This document shows positions 16,591 through 27,384 of a stretch of 64,000 nt of DNA, one piece after another. Positions within the stretch are counted from its first letter, which is position 1. The number at the start of each line of letters is the position of its first letter. This DNA comes from Listeria monocytogenes (lineage in GTDB: Bacteria > Bacillota > Bacilli > Lactobacillales > Listeriaceae): the NCBI RefSeq assembly GCF_013282665.1, contig NZ_CP054041.1, positions 1,718,001 to 1,782,000 of the forward strand. Direction: 5' to 3'. A program made the translations under genes and the position numbers. Under the pieces are notes generated by a model that did no database searches, was not told the origin of the DNA, and worked only from the letters and a program-made list of their open reading frames with translations.

Positions 16591-17631
16591 TTATTTTACG
16601 AATTTAATACAAACTGGTTCAGGAACTTTTACGTCTTTTTGAAGTAATGTAAGTGCGCCAGTTTCTTTGTTAACACCAAATACGGTAACGTTATTGCTGT
16701 TTTCATTTGTTGCAACTAAGATTTCACCAGTGTAATTAAGGTCGAAGTCACGTGGACCGACGCCTTCCACAGGTGTTGTTGCTGCGAGTGTTAGTGTGCC
16801 ATTTTCAGCAACTGCATAACTAACGATTGCATCTTGACCACGATTTGAAACATAGAGGAAACGACCATCTGGAGAAATATGGATTGCGCTACCTTTATTT
16901 TCTTTGTCAAAACCTTCTGGAAGGGAAGCAATTGTTTGAATCACATTTAACGCGCCAGTAGCTTCATCATATTCAGCAAAAATAACTTCAGAAGTTAATT
17001 CTGTCATGATGTATACATATTTAGCATTCGGATGGAAGACTAGGTTACGAGGACCGCTTCCAGGTTTTACGTCTAACTCAGTTACTTTTTCAAGTTTGCC
17101 AGCAGTAGCGGAATAAGTCGTTACTTTGTCTGTTCCAAGGTCACACGTGATAACATATTTTTGATCTGGTGTGAATCCTGCAAAGTGCGCGTGTGGTTTT
17201 TCTTGGCGTTCGTGAACACTTTTACCAGTATGTTGAATAGTGGAAACAGAAGCCTTTAATGCACCGTTTTCTGTTGGATAGCTTACGATTGTTCCTAAGT
17301 GATAGTTAGCAGATACAACGATAGAACCGTCATGAGATGCATCTACGTAACAAGGTGGGTTACCTGTTTGAACATCTTGATTAATGAAAGTAAGCGAACC
17401 GTCTTCTTTCACCGAAAAAGCTGCAACCCCCCCTTTATCGCCATCTTTTGCTACAGAATAAACGAATTTTTCGTCATCCGAAATTTTAAGATATGTTGGA
17501 TTGTCCATTTTTCCAGCTAATTTATTTTCTTTGATTTCGCCGGTAGTTTTGTCGATTACTAAGCGATAGATACCTTGGCTTTCGGCTTTGGTATATGTAC
17601 CGATATAAGCAGTTGCTTGATTTTTTGACAT
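16591..17631 (-). CDS. Seven-bladed beta-propeller lactonase (6-phosphogluconolactonase family)
   Basis: The 346-residue cytoplasmic protein matches the YkgB/Pgl-type lactonase family: YIGTYTKAESQGIY at the start, then repeated blades such as PRNLVFHPNAKYVYI, IHISPDGRFLYVSNRG and PRDFDLNYTGEILVATNE. It may hydrolyse 6-phosphogluconolactone in the oxidative pentose phosphate pathway, though propeller proteins of this family have varied activities. It has no signal peptide, and a ribosome site (AGGAGGAAT) precedes the ATG. Confidence 0.82.
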   Translation of the reverse strand: MSKNQATAYIGTYTKAESQGIYRLVIDKTTGEIKENKLAGKMDNPTYLKISDDEKFVYSVAKDGDKGGVAAFSVKEDGSLTFINQDVQTGNPPCYVDASHDGSIVVSANYHLGTIVSYPTENGALKASVSTIQHTGKSVHERQEKPHAHFAGFTPDQKYVITCDLGTDKVTTYSATAGKLEKVTELDVKPGSGPRNLVFHPNAKYVYIMTELTSEVIFAEYDEATGALNVIQTIASLPEGFDKENKGSAIHISPDGRFLYVSNRGQDAIVSYAVAENGTLTLAATTPVEGVGPRDFDLNYTGEILVATNENSNNVTVFGVNKETGALTLLQKDVKVPEPVCIKFVK

Positions 17632-17781
17632 GCCAATTCCTCCTATATATAAGATATTTCCTAGTTAATTATAGCATAGTCAATAAAAGATGGAAAAATA
17701 TCACGATTATTGCATTAATGTTACATTTTGTTATTAAAACAGCTTTTTTGGGTTTTGTGAAATAATTTTGTAACAAAAGTA

Positions 17782-17810
17782 TTGACTTAGACATAAAAGT
17801 AATGTAAGAT
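17782..17810 (+). promoter_or_regulatory. Promoter of the leader / small RNA upstream of the CorA gene
   Basis: TTGACT (17782-17787) and TAAGAT (17805-17810) are spaced by 17 bases. The predicted start is near 17817, some 214 bases before the CorA start codon. Confidence 0.7.
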
Positions 17811-17816
17811 ATACTT

Positions 17817-18004
17817 ATCCCATAGAGATTGTCATTTGAAATAAGTTAATTGAAAATAAATTACTTCCCCCATAGAAATATTCTTAATTGCTTATTTCAA
17901 ATAAACACTCCTTTAAGATAGTTGTAGCACAGAATTTCCCAGATTCTGTGCTATAATTATGTAGAAATAGAGATGCTCTGAAAAACGAGACTCTCTTTTT
18001 TTAT
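17817..18004 (+). ncRNA. Structured leader or small RNA before the CorA gene (candidate rli31)
   Basis: After the promoter, ATTTGAAATAAG (17834-17845) pairs exactly with 17891-17902. The enclosed loop contains CTTCCCCCAT. A second hairpin, AGCACAGAAT (17927-17936) with 17944-17953, presents TTCCC in its loop. A weaker stem (17969-17973 with 17992-17996) then precedes a T-run to 18002, a likely terminator just before the CorA gene. C-rich loops of this kind are used by listerial sRNAs to pair with Shine-Dalgarno sequences. I recall rli31 being mapped to this intergenic region, but cannot confirm its ends. TATAAT at 17952-17957 with upstream TG could be a second start. Confidence 0.55.
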
Positions 18005-18030
18005 GACCTCATAGAAAGTAGGATGAAAAA

Positions 18031-18936
18031 GTGTCCAGTCAAACAATTTTTGGAAATAGCAAATATAATTGGATTAATATCGATACGGATAATACAGAGA
18101 ATCTAGCAGATTTTTACGAAAAATATCATATTGATGATGAAGTAATCGCCTATTCGATTGATAGAAATGAACGTGCGCATTTTGAATACGATCAAAAGTC
18201 CAATACTTTTGTCATTGTGTTTAATGTGCCGGATCAAAGAAAAATGGATAACCATTATGAGACGATTCCAATGGTTTTTATAATAAAAGATAATCAATTA
18301 ATAACAATTACCAATAATGACAATCAATATATTACACGAAAAATGAAGCGCTATTTAAAAGAATCGGATGACGTAACTATTTTTCAATTTTTATTTAGTA
18401 GTTTGTATTTTATTATGGATGCTTTTTTTCCTTATGTGGAAGAAATGGATACGGATAGAAGAATGATTAATGACAAGTTGAAAATTAAAACGACGAAGAA
18501 AAATTTATTGTCATTATCTGATTTGGAAACAGGAATTGTTTATTTTGTTTCCGCATCTAAGCAAAACGCGGCTCTTTTGGAACAAATGAAAGCCCATATG
18601 ATATACCGTGAGCTTAATGAAGTAGAAAAGGAACAATTTGAAGATGCTTTAATTGAAGCGAGGCAGCTAGTTGAAATGACGGGATTGAGTTCTCAAATCT
18701 TACAGCAATTGTCAGGTACTTATAATAATATTTTGAACAATAATTTGAATGATACGATGAAAATTTTAACAGCATTATCAATTTTATTGACGGTTCCTAC
18801 TATTATTACGGGATTCTTTGGAATGAATATGCCACTTCCTTTAGAACATAATACTTTTGGCTGGATTGTGACAATCTTTATTAGTGTAATTCTGTGGTTC
18901 GGACTTTCCTTTATTTTACGAAAATTAATGAGATAA
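18031..18936 (+). CDS. CorA-like Mg2+/divalent cation transporter
   Basis: The 301-residue protein has a long cytoplasmic N-terminal domain and two C-terminal transmembrane helices. The first ends in the CorA signature GMN (GFFGMNMPLP, about residue 267). It forms a pentameric channel for Mg2+ or Co2+/Ni2+. The GTG at 18031 is preceded by AGTAGGATG. The gene follows a structured leader with a candidate terminator, so expression may depend on read-through or on an internal promoter. Confidence 0.87.
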   Translation: MSSQTIFGNSKYNWINIDTDNTENLADFYEKYHIDDEVIAYSIDRNERAHFEYDQKSNTFVIVFNVPDQRKMDNHYETIPMVFIIKDNQLITITNNDNQYITRKMKRYLKESDDVTIFQFLFSSLYFIMDAFFPYVEEMDTDRRMINDKLKIKTTKKNLLSLSDLETGIVYFVSASKQNAALLEQMKAHMIYRELNEVEKEQFEDALIEARQLVEMTGLSSQILQQLSGTYNNILNNNLNDTMKILTALSILLTVPTIITGFFGMNMPLPLEHNTFGWIVTIFISVILWFGLSFILRKLMR

Positions 18937-18937
18937 T

Positions 18938-18977
18938 AAAAAAAGCCCTTCTTTCGGATTGAAAGAAAGGCTTTTTA
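18938..18977. terminator. Bidirectional terminator
   Basis: AAAGCC (18942-18947) and the following TTCTTTC pair with GAAAGAA and GGCTTT (18969-18974), with A/T tracts, between convergent corA and gdhA. Confidence 0.85.
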
Positions 18978-18979
18978 AA

Positions 18980-20374
<1,395 letters not shown>

Positions 20375-20494
20375 TTAAATATTTTGACTATAAGGAAAAG
20401 TAGAAAACCTGATACAAATACATACAATGTTATAAAGAAGAAAAACATTGGCTTGTGTGCGTTAAGTAGGTCAACTTTTCTTACCTATGTTGTT

Positions 20495-20523
20495 AGTTTA
20501 CACATTGTTGAGAACATTTTCAA
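20495..20523 (-). promoter_or_regulatory. SigmaA promoter of gdhA
   Basis: On the minus strand TTGAAA (20518-20523) and TAAACT (20495-20500) are 17 bases apart, with a leader of about 130 bases to the start codon. Confidence 0.65.
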
Positions 20524-20583
20524 GCATAAAAATCAATTTTTCTGAAATTTTTTAAAATGTAGTCAATGAGAACGTTTGCTTAC

Positions 20584-20620
20584 TTTTTTAGGAGGGGAAG
20601 ACGGAGGTTGTCCTAAAAAA
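20584..20620. repeat. Perfect 10-bp inverted repeat with anti-Shine-Dalgarno-like loop
   Basis: TTTTTTAGGA (20584-20593) and TCCTAAAAAA (20611-20620) are exact complements. Read on the minus strand, the loop contains CCTCC and CTTCCCC, matching anti-Shine-Dalgarno sequence. The right arm doubles as the T-run of the neighbouring terminator. Confidence 0.7.
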
Positions 20621-20764
20621 ATAACCGCACCAGGGGGATGCGGTTAAGGGAGTATTAGGGAGAAATAATATTAAAGCGAGCCAAGGGATAAGACTAATTC
20701 GGATACTAGAATTATTGCTTTAACATTACCTGCTTTCTTTTGGGAAAAATAAAAGCTCTCCACG
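20615..20764 (-). ncRNA. C-rich minus-strand RNA between hisE and gdhA (candidate rli32 or his 3' UTR)
   Basis: A textbook terminator closes this RNA: AACCGCA/TGCGGTT (20623-20629 with 20639-20645), then seven T on the minus strand (20615-20621). Upstream the minus strand reads TCTCCC, ACTCCC and TATCCC motifs, plus a CCCCC loop. A moderate promoter (ATGATT at 20794-20799, 17 bases, TATACT at 20771-20776) would give a transcript of about 150 bases. Alternatively it is the 3' untranslated end of the his operon, since no other terminator follows hisE. I recall rli32 lying in this gap in EGD-e; unverified. Confidence 0.55.
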
Positions 20765-20849
20765 TAAACAAGTATATAAAAAATGGATGAAATAATCATG
20801 CGCTTTTTCTTACAATAATAATTCCTAAGGTTACGAAATTGTCATGTTT

Positions 20850-21161
20850 TTATAAATCGTTAATTTCTTTACGATCACGAGTGGTGCTCAACTTTCCTTC
20901 TCGATTTTGGAGCTCTGTTTGGATGGCTTCTAATGGAATATTCTTTTCAGCTAAGAGCACAAGTAAATGGTATGTTAAATCGGATACTTCAGCGATTAAT
21001 TCTTGCTTATCATTTTTAGCGGCGATAACGACTTCGGTTGCTTCTTCGCCAACTTTTTTGAGGATTTTATCCAGTCCTTTATCAAACAGGTAATTCGTGT
21101 AGGAGCCTTCTTTTGGTTGTTCTTTACGTAGTTTAATTTCTTCATATAAGTCATTTAACAT
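20850..21161 (-). CDS. hisE: Phosphoribosyl-ATP pyrophosphatase
   Basis: The 103-residue protein catalyses the second step of histidine synthesis, releasing pyrophosphate from phosphoribosyl-ATP. The MazG-fold motif [20 protein letters not shown] followed by [11 protein letters not shown] contains the metal-binding glutamates. It is the last gene of the his operon, directly after hisI with no spacer. Here HisE and HisI are separate polypeptides rather than fused. Confidence 0.93.
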   Translation of the reverse strand: MLNDLYEEIKLRKEQPKEGSYTNYLFDKGLDKILKKVGEEATEVVIAAKNDKQELIAEVSDLTYHLLVLLAEKNIPLEAIQTELQNREGKLSTTRDRKEINDL

Positions 21162-21479
21162 TTAAAAGTCCTCCTTTATAAGGTTGAAAAAGCAGCTTTT
21201 TTTGCCGGTGTGGCAGGCTGGGCCAATTTGGATTACACGGATAAGTAATGTGTCGTTATCGCAATCAGTCCAGATTTGTTTCACTTTTTGAGTATGTCCG
21301 CTTGTCGCGCCTTTATTCCAAAGTTCGTTTCTGGAGCGCGAAAAAAACCACGTGTAGCCAGTTTCAAGCGTTTTTTGGTAGCTTTCTTCATTCATATAAG
21401 CGAGCATTAAAACGTCGCCATTTCGATCGTCTAGGATAATAGTTGGGACAAGACCTTTAGAAAAATCTACAGAAATCAT
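21162..21479 (-). CDS. hisI: Phosphoribosyl-AMP cyclohydrolase
   Basis: The 105-residue enzyme opens the adenine ring of phosphoribosyl-AMP, the third histidine step. It has [13 protein letters not shown], the [16 protein letters not shown] motif, and zinc ligands in DCDNDTLL and [10 protein letters not shown]. It overlaps the end of hisF by four bases, indicating translational coupling. Confidence 0.93.
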   Translation of the reverse strand: MISVDFSKGLVPTIILDDRNGDVLMLAYMNEESYQKTLETGYTWFFSRSRNELWNKGATSGHTQKVKQIWTDCDNDTLLIRVIQIGPACHTGKKSCFFNLIKEDF

Positions 21480-22231
21480 GGGCGGATATTCACTCCTTTT
21501 TCGAGTAAGGTTGTTTTGACATTTTGGATGCTTAGTTCGCCGTAGTGGAAAATACTTGCAGCGAGCGCGGCAGTTGCGTTTGTTTTTTCAAAAACCTCGA
21601 CCATATGTGTGGCATTACCACAGCCACCTGAAGCGATGACTGGAACAGAAACGGCTTCTGATATTACTTTTGTGAGCGGGATATCGTAGCCGTTTTTGGT
21701 GCCATCACCGTCCATACTAGTTAGTAGAATTTCACCAGCACCGAGTTGGACTGCTTTTTTTGCCCATTTAATGGCATCGAGCCCCGTATCATTTCTGCCG
21801 CCACGAGTGAAGACACTCCAATTTGTCCCGTTCCATTTAGCATCGATTGCGACAACAATACACTGATTGCCGAATTTGTCGGCGCCTTCTTGGATGAGGT
21901 CGGGACGTTTGATAGCAGCGGAATTAAGTGAAATCTTGTCGGCGCCGGCTTGGAGAAGTTCTTTCATGTCAGAAACGCTACTTATTCCTCCGCCGACTGT
22001 GAGTGGGATAAAAACTTGTTCGGCAGTACGTTCCACAACATCTATCATTGTTTGACGTAGCTCCACTGTTGCGGTGATATCAAGGAAGACGAGTTCATCC
22101 GCGCCAGCTTCATTATAGGCTTTGGCAATTTCGACGGGATCACCTACATCGGCTAATGATACAAAATTAACGCCTTTGACGACTCGACCTGCTGTGACGT
22201 CTAGGCAAGGGATGATTCGTTTAGTAAGCAA
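21476..22231 (-). CDS. hisF: Imidazole glycerol phosphate synthase, cyclase subunit
   Basis: The 251-residue beta/alpha-barrel subunit uses ammonia from HisH to form imidazole glycerol phosphate. [18 protein letters not shown] carries the first catalytic aspartate, and VVAIDAKW the second. It overlaps hisA upstream by 11 bases and hisI downstream by 4. Confidence 0.95.
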   Translation of the reverse strand: MLTKRIIPCLDVTAGRVVKGVNFVSLADVGDPVEIAKAYNEAGADELVFLDITATVELRQTMIDVVERTAEQVFIPLTVGGGISSVSDMKELLQAGADKISLNSAAIKRPDLIQEGADKFGNQCIVVAIDAKWNGTNWSVFTRGGRNDTGLDAIKWAKKAVQLGAGEILLTSMDGDGTKNGYDIPLTKVISEAVSVPVIASGGCGNATHMVEVFEKTNATAALAASIFHYGELSIQNVKTTLLEKGVNIRP

Positions 22232-22943
22232 TTTGTTCCACCTCTACAATATCTGACATGGAAATTTGACGATTATAAAGTGCTTTTCCAGCGATTGCCC
22301 CGTATAAGCCGAGTTTTGCCAGTGCTTCTAAATCTGCGCGACTGCTCACTCCACCAGATGCAATTAAATTAACTTTAACGTGTTCTTTAAGATTAGCCAT
22401 TTGTTCTAAATTAGGTCCAGTTAGTGTGCCATCACGGCTAATATCAGTGTAAATGATTGTCGCAACACCTACTTCTTCCATTTGTTTAGCTAAATCTAAA
22501 TAGTTAACCTGGCTGACATCGAGCCAACCTCTTGTTGCGACAAAGCCGTTTTTGGCATCGATACCGGCTGCGATTTTAGCTCCATATTTTTGAACTGCAG
22601 CACGTAGGAAGTCTGGATCTGTTAGAGCAGCAGAACCGATAATCACACGATCAATACCTGATTCAAGGTAATAAGCTACTTGTGCCATACTACGAATTCC
22701 GCCACCAACTTGGACAGGTATCTTGGCTGTTGCTTTCATTTTTTGGATGACTTCTAGGTTGACGGGGCGTCCTTCTAATGCGCCGTCGAGGTCAACGATG
22801 TGTAGGTAAGTTGCGCCATCTGTTGCAAATGCTTTTGCTTGGGCAATCGGGTCTTCATTGACAACTGTTTTTTTAGAAAAGTCGCCTTGGAAAAGACGGA
22901 CACATTGTCCATTTTTTAAATCTATTGCTGGGAAAATTTGCAT
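22221..22943 (-). CDS. hisA: ProFAR isomerase
   Basis: The 240-residue barrel enzyme isomerises the phosphoribosylformimino intermediate, the fourth step. [19 protein letters not shown] at the N-terminus and the [14 protein letters not shown] motif provide the two catalytic aspartates. It overlaps hisH by 22 bases. Confidence 0.95.
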   Translation of the reverse strand: MQIFPAIDLKNGQCVRLFQGDFSKKTVVNEDPIAQAKAFATDGATYLHIVDLDGALEGRPVNLEVIQKMKATAKIPVQVGGGIRSMAQVAYYLESGIDRVIIGSAALTDPDFLRAAVQKYGAKIAAGIDAKNGFVATRGWLDVSQVNYLDLAKQMEEVGVATIIYTDISRDGTLTGPNLEQMANLKEHVKVNLIASGGVSSRADLEALAKLGLYGAIAGKALYNRQISMSDIVEVEQIAY

Positions 22944-23548
22944 GAATAAGTGACCTCCTTAAATCCTTTTAAAATTTCAAGACCGATTTGGCCGCTTTTT
23001 TCAGGATGGAACTGGGCGCCGTAAATATTGCCGTTATTTATCATGCCAGGAACTTCAATAGAATAGCCACTTGTTGCGATAATGTATTCTTCTGGGCAAT
23101 TGGCGTAATAGGAGTGAACGTAATAAACGTATTCTCCATCAAGTTGTTTTGTAAGCGGGGTGGTACGTTTGATTTCTAGCTGATTCCAGCCCATGTGTGG
23201 AACGGCAAATTTGGGCTCTTCTGGTAATTTTTCGACATGACCGGGAATGAGACCGAGCCCATGAGTAAAGCTATGTTCGTTGCTTGATTCGAGTAAAAGT
23301 TGCATACCAAGGCATACGCCAAGAATTGGTTTACCAGTGGCGGCGATCTCTTTTAAAGTTTTATCCAGCCCGCGCCGAGTGAGTTCTTTCATAGCTTCAG
23401 GATAAGCGCCAACTCCTGGTAAAATAACGCCGTCAGCCTGTGAGATTTCTGTTGTATCACTAGAAATTTTATTTTGTAGTCCGATGAAATCAAGTGCTTT
23501 GCTGATGCTCTTCGTGTTTCCTGTATCATAGTCAATAATTACAATCAT
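22922..23548 (-). CDS. hisH: Imidazole glycerol phosphate synthase, glutamine amidotransferase subunit
   Basis: This 208-residue class I glutamine amidotransferase supplies ammonia to HisF. The nucleophile elbow is LGVCLGMQLL (Cys about residue 79), and the His-Glu pair is in GAQFHPEKSG. It abuts hisB and overlaps hisA, as in a tightly coupled operon. Confidence 0.95.
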   Translation of the reverse strand: MIVIIDYDTGNTKSISKALDFIGLQNKISSDTTEISQADGVILPGVGAYPEAMKELTRRGLDKTLKEIAATGKPILGVCLGMQLLLESSNEHSFTHGLGLIPGHVEKLPEEPKFAVPHMGWNQLEIKRTTPLTKQLDGEYVYYVHSYYANCPEEYIIATSGYSIEVPGMINNGNIYGAQFHPEKSGQIGLEILKGFKEVTYSCKFSQQ

Positions 23549-24133
23549 TTACAGGACCCCTTTAGTTGAATTTACGCCTTTGATTTCGGGATTAATCGTA
23601 ATAGCTTCGCGAAGAGCACGACCGAATGCTTTAAAAAGTGCTTCGATTTTATGGTGTGTGTTTTTGCCATAAAGGACGCGAAGGTGGAGGTTCATTTCGG
23701 TATTAAAGGCGACTGCTTGGAAAAATTCTTCCACTAATTCTGTGTCAAAATCACCCAGTTTAGGGTTTGTGAGTTCAGCGTCAAAAACAAGATAAGAACG
23801 TCCACTTAAGTCTAGAGCACAAAAACCAAGTGATTCGTCCATTGGGACATAAGCGGAGCCGTAGCGATTAATGCTCGCTTTATCAGCAAGTGCTTCTTTT
23901 AAACAAAGTCCGAGTGTGATGCCGATGTCTTCTACGGTATGATGCGCATCGACATATGTATCGCCGTCTGCTTTTACGTTTAAAGTTATTCGGCTATGCT
24001 TGGCGAAAAGGGTGAGCATGTGATCCAAAAATCCGACTCCAGTAGAAATAGTTGATTCTGTTTGGGAATCTAGGTTAATGGAAAGTTCAATAGAAGTTTC
24101 TGCAGTAACACGGGTTTTAGTCGCTGTTCTCAT
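23549..24133 (-). CDS. hisB: Imidazoleglycerol-phosphate dehydratase
   Basis: The 194-residue monofunctional enzyme dehydrates imidazole glycerol phosphate. Metal-binding motifs are [24 protein letters not shown] and the later [16 protein letters not shown]. No phosphatase domain is fused; that step belongs to the divergent hisJ. Confidence 0.95.
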   Translation of the reverse strand: MRTATKTRVTAETSIELSINLDSQTESTISTGVGFLDHMLTLFAKHSRITLNVKADGDTYVDAHHTVEDIGITLGLCLKEALADKASINRYGSAYVPMDESLGFCALDLSGRSYLVFDAELTNPKLGDFDTELVEEFFQAVAFNTEMNLHLRVLYGKNTHHKIEALFKAFGRALREAITINPEIKGVNSTKGVL

Positions 24134-25417
24134 TTAGTTTTCCTCCTCAAAACGAATTTGAATGGCTTTGGCATGGGCGTCTAGACCTTCTTTTTTGGCA
24201 AGTAAAACAATAGCATCTTTTTCTTTTGCGAGTGCTTCTTTTGTATAAGAAATAAAGGCAGAACGTTTCGTGAAATCTTCCACGCCGAGAGGAGAGAAAA
24301 ATTTCGCGGTGCCACTTGTAGGTAAGACGTGATTTGGTCCGGCAAAATAGTCGCCAAGAGGTTCAGAGGCATAACTTCCTAAGAAAATTGAGCCGGCGTT
24401 TTTAATTTGATGGAGATAGTTCATTGGATTTTCAAGTTGTACTTCTAAGTGTTCAGGGGCGATTTCGTTCATGATATCGAACATTTCTTGTGTGGTTGCT
24501 GTGATAACGATTTTTCCTTGTGTTTCGATAGATTTATGAGCAATCGCTTTTCGAGGTAGATTTTCTAGCTGTTTGTCAATTTCATTTTGTGTTTCCTCGG
24601 CGATTTTTTTACTAGTTGTGATTAAGATAGCACGGGCTAAAATATCGTGCTCTGCTTGGGAGAGTAAGTCGGCGGCGATAAAAGCAGGATTGGCATTTTC
24701 ATCTGCAAGCACAACAATTTCGGATGGACCAGCTATCATGTCGATATCGACTAAGCCGAACACTTCACGTTTGGCAGTGGCGACATAGACATTTCCAGGA
24801 CCGACGATTTTAGCTACTTTAGGGATAGATTCAGTTCCGTAAGCAAGAGCTGCGATTCCATGTGCACCGCCAACTTGGTAAATTTCGTCCACACCAGCAA
24901 GTTGAGCCGCGACTAGGACGTGAGGATTAATACCGTTTTCGCCAGGAGGAGTAATCATTACGATTCGCTTTACTCCAGCAATTTTGGCGGGTAACACATT
25001 CATTAATACGGAGGATGGATAAGCTGCTGTACCACCGGGAACGTATACACCGACAGTTTCTAATGGGCGAATCAATTGTCCTCGAATGACGCCGTCTTTT
25101 TCGTTATCAAGGAAAGCATGTTGTTTTTGCTTGCTGTGGAAACTTTCAATATTCGCTTTAGCTTGTTGGAGTGCGTCTAGGAAGGCGGGGTCGACTTTTG
25201 CGCTTGCAGCTTGGATGTCAGCGGCTGGAACGCGGAGTTCGGTGAGCCCTACGCCGTCAAACTTGGATGTGAAGTCAAATAGGGCTTGGTCACCAGCTGT
25301 TTTTACTTTTTCAATAATCGTTTTTACTTCGGTTTCCACTTGGATGGAAGTGTTCGTATCGTTTTCTGTTTTGAGCTTGTTTAATAGATCCTTTACAGTT
25401 CCGGTTAAAATTTTCAT
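24134..25417 (-). CDS. hisD: Histidinol dehydrogenase
   Basis: The 427-residue zinc- and NAD-dependent enzyme performs the last two oxidations to histidine. Signatures include [36 protein letters not shown] and the QAEHD zinc-site motif. It overlaps hisG by four bases. Confidence 0.95.
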   Translation of the reverse strand: MKILTGTVKDLLNKLKTENDTNTSIQVETEVKTIIEKVKTAGDQALFDFTSKFDGVGLTELRVPAADIQAASAKVDPAFLDALQQAKANIESFHSKQKQHAFLDNEKDGVIRGQLIRPLETVGVYVPGGTAAYPSSVLMNVLPAKIAGVKRIVMITPPGENGINPHVLVAAQLAGVDEIYQVGGAHGIAALAYGTESIPKVAKIVGPGNVYVATAKREVFGLVDIDMIAGPSEIVVLADENANPAFIAADLLSQAEHDILARAILITTSKKIAEETQNEIDKQLENLPRKAIAHKSIETQGKIVITATTQEMFDIMNEIAPEHLEVQLENPMNYLHQIKNAGSIFLGSYASEPLGDYFAGPNHVLPTSGTAKFFSPLGVEDFTKRSAFISYTKEALAKEKDAIVLLAKKEGLDAHAKAIQIRFEEEN

Positions 25418-26055
25418 TCGATGCGTTCCTCCTTTATCGCTTGTTCTAATTGATCGATTAATTGGAAAATTTGCGTTTTGTTCTGTTTTAAGGAAGCTTT
25501 ATTGACAATCAGACGAGCAGAGATTGGATACATTTTTTCATAAATAAGTAAGCCGTTTTCTTTTAAAGTGGAGCCAGTTTCGACGATATCGATGATGGCA
25601 TCAGCAAGACCAAGCACTGGAGCAATCTCGACGGATCCTTCGATTTTGATAATTTCTACATCTTCGCCTTTTTCCCGGAAAAATTTGGAAGCAACAGTTG
25701 GATACTTCGTTGCGATGATTTTTCGTCGATAACTGCTCGGGTCAAAGTCAGGTGTAGAAGCAAGGCAGAACTGGCATTTACCGATTTCAAGGTCGAGCAT
25801 TTCGTAATGGGATTTAGATGCTTCCATTAAAACGTCTTTACCAACGATGCCAATATCCGCAACCCCGTGCTTTACATAAGTCATGACATCGACCGCTTTT
25901 ACTAAAATAAAAGAGATTGGTTGAGTGCTACTATGAAAAATTAGTTTGCGCTTTTTATCTGTCATAGAAGAACAGTCAATCCCCGCTTTTTCCAAAAGTG
26001 CCACTGCGTCTTTCTCCAGTCGACCTTTTGTTAGAGCGATTTTGAGAGCTTTCAT
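25414..26055 (-). CDS. hisG: ATP phosphoribosyltransferase, short catalytic subunit
   Basis: The 213-residue short-form HisG lacks the C-terminal regulatory domain and depends on HisZ, encoded next to it. It starts the pathway from ATP and PRPP. Motifs include [13 protein letters not shown] at the start and [18 protein letters not shown] for PRPP binding. The open frame extends 72 bases upstream, but ATG at 26055 with GGGAGGC just before it fits the family start. That start overlaps the hisZ stop by four bases. Confidence 0.94.
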   Translation of the reverse strand: MKALKIALTKGRLEKDAVALLEKAGIDCSSMTDKKRKLIFHSSTQPISFILVKAVDVMTYVKHGVADIGIVGKDVLMEASKSHYEMLDLEIGKCQFCLASTPDFDPSSYRRKIIATKYPTVASKFFREKGEDVEIIKIEGSVEIAPVLGLADAIIDIVETGSTLKENGLLIYEKMYPISARLIVNKASLKQNKTQIFQLIDQLEQAIKEERIE

Positions 26056-27233
26056 AAGTCTGCCTCCCTTTGAAAAATAGTTTGGATGCCTTGGCTCGAG
26101 ACGTGAACGACTTCGGGAATATGCCATTTTTTTGCAAAAGAGATGGCGTTTGATGCTGTTTCAAAAAAACTTAATTCACTATTTGGTGTGTCGCGCATGA
26201 ATTTTTCTGCTTGTTGGAGTGCCTCAAGTTCGTAGTGGATCAAAAGTGTTGTTGGTGTTTGTTTTTTGATGATGCCAGCGCGGTTTTGTAGAGTTGTGAG
26301 GGAGTCGAGATTAAGAGCCAAACCAACTGCTGGGGAGGAAGAGCTGGTGAATTGTTCTAGTAGGTGATCGTAACGGCCGCCGCTTAAAAAATTATCAGCA
26401 GCAAGGTCAGCGTATCCTCTAAAAATTATACCTGTATAATAATGAAAATCTTGTACGAGTCCTAAATCGACACTAATATCTGCTGTGTAAGAAACAGCTT
26501 CCACAATTGTTTCCATTTCGTGCAGTGCCGTTAAAATTCCTTTGTCGGTTGTTAAATTTTTTGCTTGGTTTAAAATAGCTGTCGCTGGGCCAAATAATCT
26601 TGGTATGGCTAGAATAAAATCGTCAAGCGTACTTGGATTACCTGCAACAAATCGTTTAATACCAGTTAAGCTTTTATTTTGAATTAGTTGGCGAAAATCA
26701 ATTTCAGCTGTTTCGGAGAGATTTAAAAGTTGGATAACACGCCGATAAATTGCCGCATGTCCGAGTTCAATTTGAAAATTCGGAATTTCTAGAGCATTTA
26801 AAACCCCAATTCCACTTAAAATACATTCAATCTCTGCTTTAATCGAAGGATAGCCAATGATTTCGATTCCAGCTTGCGTTTGTTCGTTTTGTTCGCCACC
26901 AAAATCTTCATTGGCACGGAAAATTTTTCCGCTATAAGAAAGTTTTAGAGGGAGCGTCACACCAGTTGTACTTACAACTCGACCAATTGGAAGGGTCATG
27001 TCCGGACGTAGAACTGTCAAACGACCTTTTTCGTCAAAGAAACGGTATAACTTCGCATCGGCTTGATGTTCAGAAGAAAAGACATCTTCAAACTCGATAA
27101 CAGGTGTTTCAATACGTTTAAATCCACGTTTTTCAAAATAATGATTCACTTGTTGCTCAATTTTGTATGCAGCTTGTGCTTCACGAAAGAGTTTATCACG
27201 TGTTCCAGTTGGTAAGTTCTTATTTAAGTTCAT
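26052..27233 (-). CDS. hisZ: ATP phosphoribosyltransferase regulatory subunit
   Basis: The 393-residue protein resembles the catalytic core of histidyl-tRNA synthetase: [33 protein letters not shown]. It lacks the anticodon-binding domain and complements short HisG as its regulatory, histidine-sensing partner. It is the first gene of the his operon, preceded by a SigmaA promoter at 27270-27298. No T-box leader is present in the short gap. Confidence 0.93.
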   Translation of the reverse strand: MNLNKNLPTGTRDKLFREAQAAYKIEQQVNHYFEKRGFKRIETPVIEFEDVFSSEHQADAKLYRFFDEKGRLTVLRPDMTLPIGRVVSTTGVTLPLKLSYSGKIFRANEDFGGEQNEQTQAGIEIIGYPSIKAEIECILSGIGVLNALEIPNFQIELGHAAIYRRVIQLLNLSETAEIDFRQLIQNKSLTGIKRFVAGNPSTLDDFILAIPRLFGPATAILNQAKNLTTDKGILTALHEMETIVEAVSYTADISVDLGLVQDFHYYTGIIFRGYADLAADNFLSGGRYDHLLEQFTSSSSPAVGLALNLDSLTTLQNRAGIIKKQTPTTLLIHYELEALQQAEKFMRDTPNSELSFFETASNAISFAKKWHIPEVVHVSSQGIQTIFQREADL

Positions 27234-27269
27234 CTGGTTAGCTCCTTTACAATATTTTAGTTTATTAGC

Positions 27270-27298
27270 ATATTAGCACGTTAAAGTCTTTTTGTAAA
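27270..27298 (-). promoter_or_regulatory. SigmaA promoter of the his operon
   Basis: On the minus strand TTTACA (27293-27298) and TAATAT (27270-27275) are 17 bases apart, 37 bases before the hisZ start. A direct repeat TGCTAATA overlaps and follows the -10. Confidence 0.7.
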
Positions 27299-27384
27299 TA
27301 ATGAATAGAAAAATAGTTGCTTATGGTATAATTAGTGTACCATTTAGAGCACTTAGGGAAAAGAATTTTGAAAGAGGGTTGAAT

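Noticed and set aside
17817-18004. Mg2+ M-box riboswitch before the CorA gene
   Set aside because: None of the conserved M-box core sequences are present; the structure is different.
20567-20580. Possible cre site upstream of gdhA (TGAGAACGTTTGCT)
   Set aside because: The left half fits but the right half breaks the consensus at two positions; a second similar copy lacks the central CG. Left as a repeat note only.
26056-26127. N-terminal extension of HisG
   Set aside because: It overlaps the end of hisZ in another frame, is not like any HisG, and the ribosome site favours 26055.
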